Part shown: positions 59,340-64,000 of the stretch, piece by piece | How positions within the stretch are numbered: position 1 is the stretch's first letter | Layout: each line of letters starts with the position of its first letter | DNA from: Hydractinia symbiolongicarpus | Lineage: Eukaryota > Cnidaria > Hydrozoa > Anthoathecata > Hydractiniidae | DNA: 64,000 nt | Direction: 5' to 3' | Assembly: GCF_029227915.1 (NCBI RefSeq) | Contig: NC_079879.1 | Span: 4,712,001 to 4,776,000 of the forward strand | Made by a program: the position numbers and the translations under genes | Notes under the pieces: model-generated | What the model was told of the DNA's origin: nothing | Seen by the model: only the letters and a program-made list of their open reading frames with translations | The model's database searches: none

Positions 59340-61323
59340 TTCAAAAATTTTTCTCGCCAAGCATTTGTTTCGAGTCCGCTAGTGATTATGTAATGTTTTT
59401 GTGACTAACCAATGAGCGTAAATTCCGCCCGCGTTAAAATTGCACGTCCTGGACTGTGCTGAAGTTTAAGTATCACCATATTTGAGCATCCTCTTTCAGT
59501 ACGCATGTTATGAAAAAACATCGCTCTCGTAACTGATGACTGAAAGAGAAGCAAGGATTTAATTTAGGAAATTTAAAACTACTGTTTTGGAAGGAATGGT
59601 GATTATTATAAGAAACAGTTATTATGTTTTGTAAAAGTTATCTTTGAATTCCTAAAATTCCGAAATTAGTTTTTTTATTCACTTTCTTCGAAAATACTTT
59701 ATATGACTTTCAGTAAGACATATATAGGGTAAATAAAATCCTATATTAAACTTTCTACTCTCAACCCCGGAAAACTTCCTACAAGACAGCTAATGTCAAA
59801 GGAAATTTCGCTAATGATGTTACAGATGTTCTTTATCTGATGCAGTTACGGATTACCAGTTTAAATTATTTACTGTATGCAAACAGGCAATGGTCGCAAC
59901 CTTGTCTGGAGTTCTACGTTTTAGAATGAAAAAATAAGACAACTCCTTTCCCACCTAATCTAGTTGTTATCTTGATCCACGAAGATGAATATCAGTACAA
60001 AAAAGGACCATTCTATCATGCTATGTAAGTTACATCTAGCTTTGGATGGAAGGTTTCCCCCTTTATTTGACTGAACTATTTACTCTTTTGTTTAAAGTGT
60101 TTGTAAATCTACTGGTTTCTAATTGTGCCTTCGAAAGAGCGAATTCTGATTTCTTGCATTTTCGTTTTGAAGCAGATGTTAAATCTGTTCATAGACAATC
60201 AGAACTACAAAATTTCGCAATTCTACCAGTATAGTTTGTAAAAGCTATTAACTAAAGTTTAAAGATTGTTAATGGTAATAATAAATAAAAAGATCTTAAA
60301 TACACCTTCTCCTCGAACATACTAAAGTCACATCAAAGTAGGTCGTGTTTGAGGGATTTAAGTGTCTTTTCATAATGTTGGTAAGTGGAATATAAAGTTT
60401 AAATTGCTATTTGTACTTGTTCAAGCCCCCCCCCCCCCCTCATTTTGCTGAGTCCCCTACTTTGAATATGCCCTCCAACCTCGTCCCCAGGCATCTTGTA
60501 TCTTTTCTGACCCTTATATATTTGCTAATAATACTGAATTTTTAAGTAGAAATCTAGAGGGCCGCCTGAGTGAAAACAACATTTTAAGGCAACGCTCAAA
60601 TATGTTTTGTCAGTATATGTCAGGTGCTAAAAATTACTTTCATTTTTAGCAGCAATATGTCAAATTTAAAACACGTTTGCAGGGCGAGGTAAGCGGAGGA
60701 AGAAGCAGGTTTTAAGTTCTGCTTTTTCAAAATACTTAAAAAAATAGGGACATTATGACATAAAAATTTCGGATGCTATAACTTTTAAAATAAAAGATTT
60801 AAATTTTTGATATCCTTTTTGTTTGGAGTAACATTTCTGCAAAGTTTAAGGCTCCAGATACAGCGTAATCAAAGCGGGTCGGTTAGAAACTGATACGTGT
60901 AACGTCATGATTACAAGCAGACCGCAGCTCTATCATTGCATCACATCTTGATTACATCCCCATCTTCTATCACTCAGAAGGAATTTATTGATGGTTATAA
61001 AAATGTTGAAAATATATATTTACAAATTCTGAAATTGTGTGTGACTGGTGGGTTTTTTATGCAGTACAAGTTTGTTTAAAGAGTGGAGTTGTGTTATGTG
61101 ATAAATCGTTAAAGCAATAGAATCGGCTATACCGCGATCATTTACCCACTTGTTTAACCTTTCAGGCTGCAAAGAGCACAAGGTTTTGTTTAACACATCT
61201 CACCAAAAAGTAGACACGTTTCTAAAGATATGAAATATGATCTTTCTTAAAAAACGAATACAATGATTAGATATTCTTGCTTAGTGTTTTTTTTTCTAAT
61301 TACTTTTTATTTCAAATATATAG
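59340..61323. other. Intergenic region
   Basis: No supported gene. A run of about 14 C occurs near 60426-60439. The first exon(s) and promoter of the 7TM gene that follows may lie here but were not recognised. Confidence 0.4.
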
Positions 61324-63948
61324 CTAGTCCGTTGGAAGCTGGCTTTCTTTGTTTTTATGTGCACCCCTTTGAGCATTATTGCATTTATAGCTGCTGGGAG
61401 GTAAGTTTTTTTTTATATTTAAATTTTTCTTTTGTTTGAAAATCATCTTATCTTATTCTCAGCAACGATGAAGAAAGAATAACTTGTAAATTTTACTTAA
61501 TTTCATGTTTCTAGTACAAGTTTGTGGACATTTAAGAAACGCGTCATAACAAAGTCGGAAAGGAAAAGCCATACGGCTATACAACTAGCCAATCGATCCT
61601 ACAAAGTGAAAGTTAACATTTCGACACATCAAACATGGATAAAAAACGTGACAATCCTTGTTAACGGCGCTTTCACACGCCAAACATGGAGAAATAACAA
61701 TACAAGCAATCATGTTGACCAAGAAAACAATGCGAAGCCAATAGATCAGGTATTTATATTATTATCTGTATGCCTGATATTTTATATATATAGTTTTAAA
61801 GGAGAGGTGAACTGCGCATGGCGCTGCTGAAAAATAGTTCATAATGACATAATATTGATTTTGAAGACCACCAGACCGACTGGCTTAGTCTGTTTCATAA
61901 CTTTACATGAATTAGACTTCATAACAAAAAAAGTGTAGATGCAAAGACTAAGAATGTTTTGATATTGCACATATTCGTAGAGTTATAAAATTTTTCACAT
62001 AAAAACAGTAAATTTTACAGTAAACTTCGCAGAATGACAACACTAGGCCCAAAATATAAAGCAGTTTCAGAAGAGAACTAGAAAGCACGGTGGCTGGAGA
62101 AGAACTAAATATTGATGAAATTAAAATTTATTTCAGATCTCAAGAAGCGATAACGATGAGTTTTTGTTTCATGAGTATGTTCAATCAGTTGTAGATGTTA
62201 TATCAACCTTAACATCGTTCGTGTTTTTCACACTTGGTGTTGTTCTTCTTCATATATACGGGTTTGTGACATTTTCTTTATGTTGCCGTTATTAGAATCT
62301 TCTTGAAATCACATAAAAGGTTTTTGTCTTTATCACAGCATTTTGTCAACGACACATATTCCTTTTGTTAGCAACTTGATATTTCACCTGGGAAAAGGTT
62401 CATAAATTGATTTAAAAAACGCTTAACAGTTGCTTGAAAGTAAAATGAAGAATATTAAAGATTATCAAAAAACTTTGCTAACGAATTGGCCGAATTCACT
62501 TATAATTGTCAAATTTCTATATAATACCTTTGATTTAAAAACAGAATAAGGAAAAAGAGTTTATTAAATGACAGGATGATCTTAGAAAAAAACAGAAGCT
62601 TTAAGCCTGCATTACCAGTGAATTGATGTGTTTTTCCTTTCCCTTATTAAATGTTACTTATTCAAAGTTCCTAAAAAACATTTATTGTGGTTCCTTATAA
62701 AATTTTTGATTATAAAAAATACGTTTACTTTTGTGTTAAATGTAAAATAGACTTCCTATTGACTTTACTATTTTAAAATATTGTTAGAAAGCAATCGTGT
62801 ACAAAGACCTTTATACATAAACATCTAATGGCGTCATCTGCAGCATCATGTGCGCTGTATCTTTCAGCAATTGCATTTCGCGAACAGTATGATAATTTCC
62901 ATGTAAGTTGTTAATTTCTGTTCTGATATTGTACTTAGGATGCTAACTCAACAATAAGGAATTGCAAAAAGTGATTGGGTTTTTTGGGCATCGAGTAACT
63001 TTAAGGTTACCATTTTGAATAATTGTTAAGTGGAACAAGCCCTGCTGTTGAAACTCAGCGGAAATATGATATACCATAAATTAAAATAATCACTTGTTGA
63101 CACATGTAATTTTTTATGTTTTTTTTTACATAACAATTTTAATATGACGTCATCATATTTCTAAAAACAACGTTTTACTGCAGATCAATATACTAAATTT
63201 TAACGAGCTCATTCTTTTTTTTTTTTTGGTTATAAAAACAAGTACGTAACATTTTATCAATACAAAAGAACACATGAACTGTCGCCAAATCATTAATTCT
63301 CGTTTAGCCACTTTGTGTAACAACAATGGTGTTAAAACACTGTGCATTGATTGCAGGCACAGCTTGGATGACTGTCGAGGGAATAAACTTGATAATCGTT
63401 ATTGTGTTGGTTTTTCAATTGAAACAAAAACTACATCTTACCTACTTTTCTATTGGTTATGGTGAGTAAAGTTTAATGTTATGTCCGTTTCAGATATAAC
63501 ATTGTTATTATTCAGAAAATTAAAAAAGGATATAGCCACTTCAGCGTTGTAAACACTCTTATCAATGTGGAACCTGTGTTCTGAATCTATACAAGTATAC
63601 ACCGGCATTGCCTTTTTAATTTTTCCTTACATGGCATGGTTTAACCCGTAGCTGCAGTAAAGGCATTTCCTAAACATGCCCGCTGTGCGCTGGGAACCGA
63701 ATCACGGATCTTGTGATTGCAAAGCGAATCCCATAACCACATCTTGATTTCTAAACAAAGCCGTGAACTCGTTGTGCATCACCGATCTTAAGAAGTCTAC
63801 TGCTTTTTGAAACCATTACACATATCGATCTATGGTAAATTCTAAGAGCGAGGATATTAAAGTCTTGTTGTTCTGTTACAGGTGTGCCAGTTGTTATTAC
63901 TGCTATAACACTTGCTTGTTTCTATGAAGAATTTTATTATACAGAGGA
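61324..63948 (+). CDS. Family B / adhesion-type 7TM receptor, partial (runs off the right edge)
   Basis: Inferred exons are 61324-61400, 61515-61749, 62137-62261, 62788-62902, 63308-63461 and 63882-63948, with matching phases; the last donor (GA|GTAAGT) points beyond 64000. The first exon reads WKLAFFVFMCTPLSIIAFIA, a signal peptide or membrane anchor. The next encodes an ectodomain of about 80 residues with four N-glycosylation sequons (NRS, NIS, NVT, NTS). Helix 1 is VVDVISTLTSFVFFTLGVVL and helix 2 follows HLMASSAASCALYL. Helix 3 runs from LCVTTMVLKHCALIAGTAWM into TVEGINL, the hallmark (W-x-x-x-EG) of secretin/adhesion receptors. Helix 4 starts YFSIGYGVPVVITAITLACF, with the family's GxGxP pattern. 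No GPS cleavage motif is visible, but only the short ectodomain is seen. The first exon and true start are uncertain. Confidence 0.75.
63655..63745 (-). repeat. tRNA-derived repeat, tRNA-Ala-like, in the 7TM gene intron
   Basis: On the minus strand, GGTTATGGGATTCGCTTTGC resembles the D-arm to anticodon region (TGC in the loop) and GATTCGGTTCCCAGCG a degenerate T arm and B box. The cloverleaf is incomplete. A SINE or tRNA pseudogene is likelier than a functional tRNA. Confidence 0.4.
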
Positions 63949-64000
63949 GTAAGTATTCTATTCACCTTAAATACTTCTTTAAGCTGCTCTATTTTTCATG

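Overview
The window is nuclear DNA of an AT-rich, intron-bearing metazoan. A cnidarian, probably a hydrozoan, fits best: one secreted protein combines a CAP/SCP domain, two ShKT domains and a thrombospondin repeat, genes mix spliced and intronless forms, and transposon relics are dense. The species cannot be fixed from sequence alone.

Layout: 1-10200 is mostly non-genic. It holds one probable first exon of a minus-strand gene (2698-2805), a LINE 3' fragment (3720-4285), a 53-bp tandem repeat (4764-5081), a frameshifted pogo-type transposase (6758-8146) and a 170-bp tandem duplication (9006-9345). Next come TAF5L (10210-14718, +, six exons, SAGA subunit), an ADP/ATP translocase (16424-17549, +, two exons) and a single-exon VPS10/PKD receptor of SorCS type (21640-24906, -). 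A TBC1D12/14-type Rab-GAP follows (29958-38907, +, nine exons). A coiled-coil protein (40737-41687, -) and prefoldin subunit 5 (41845-42342, +) form a divergent pair sharing about 157 bp of promoter. After a tandem repeat array there is an intronless rhodopsin-like GPCR (48143-49114, -), then the three-exon CAP-ShKT-TSP1-ShKT gene (52554-59102, +), and finally the first part of a family B / adhesion-type 7TM receptor running off the right edge (61324-63948+).

The most unusual material is the repeat DNA. Two arrays (about 43998-46067 and 53585-56781) consist of roughly 740-bp units abutting head to tail. Their ends look like non-autonomous Helitrons read on the minus strand: 5'-TC, a 3' hairpin followed after 12 nt by CTAG, and insertion between A and T. 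A 121-bp minimal relative lies in the TBC gene intron. The units are loaded with the CRE octamer TGACGTCA, about 29 exact copies in some 6 kb. Near the first array, a 380-bp stretch identical to a segment further along the array sits between two identical 253-bp copies of the sequence downstream of PFDN5, with 2-bp microhomology at each junction. This suggests either a recent template-switch event or an assembly error. The second array, related Helitron-like units and a nested repeat of another family fill almost the whole 5-kb intron of the CAP gene, ending 11 bp before its splice acceptor.

The genes look like independent housekeeping and receptor loci, not a functional cluster. The only clear genomic coupling is the divergent coiled-coil/PFDN5 pair. 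All splice sites were inferred by eye from consensus sites, reading phase and remembered family sequences; no search or transcript data were available.
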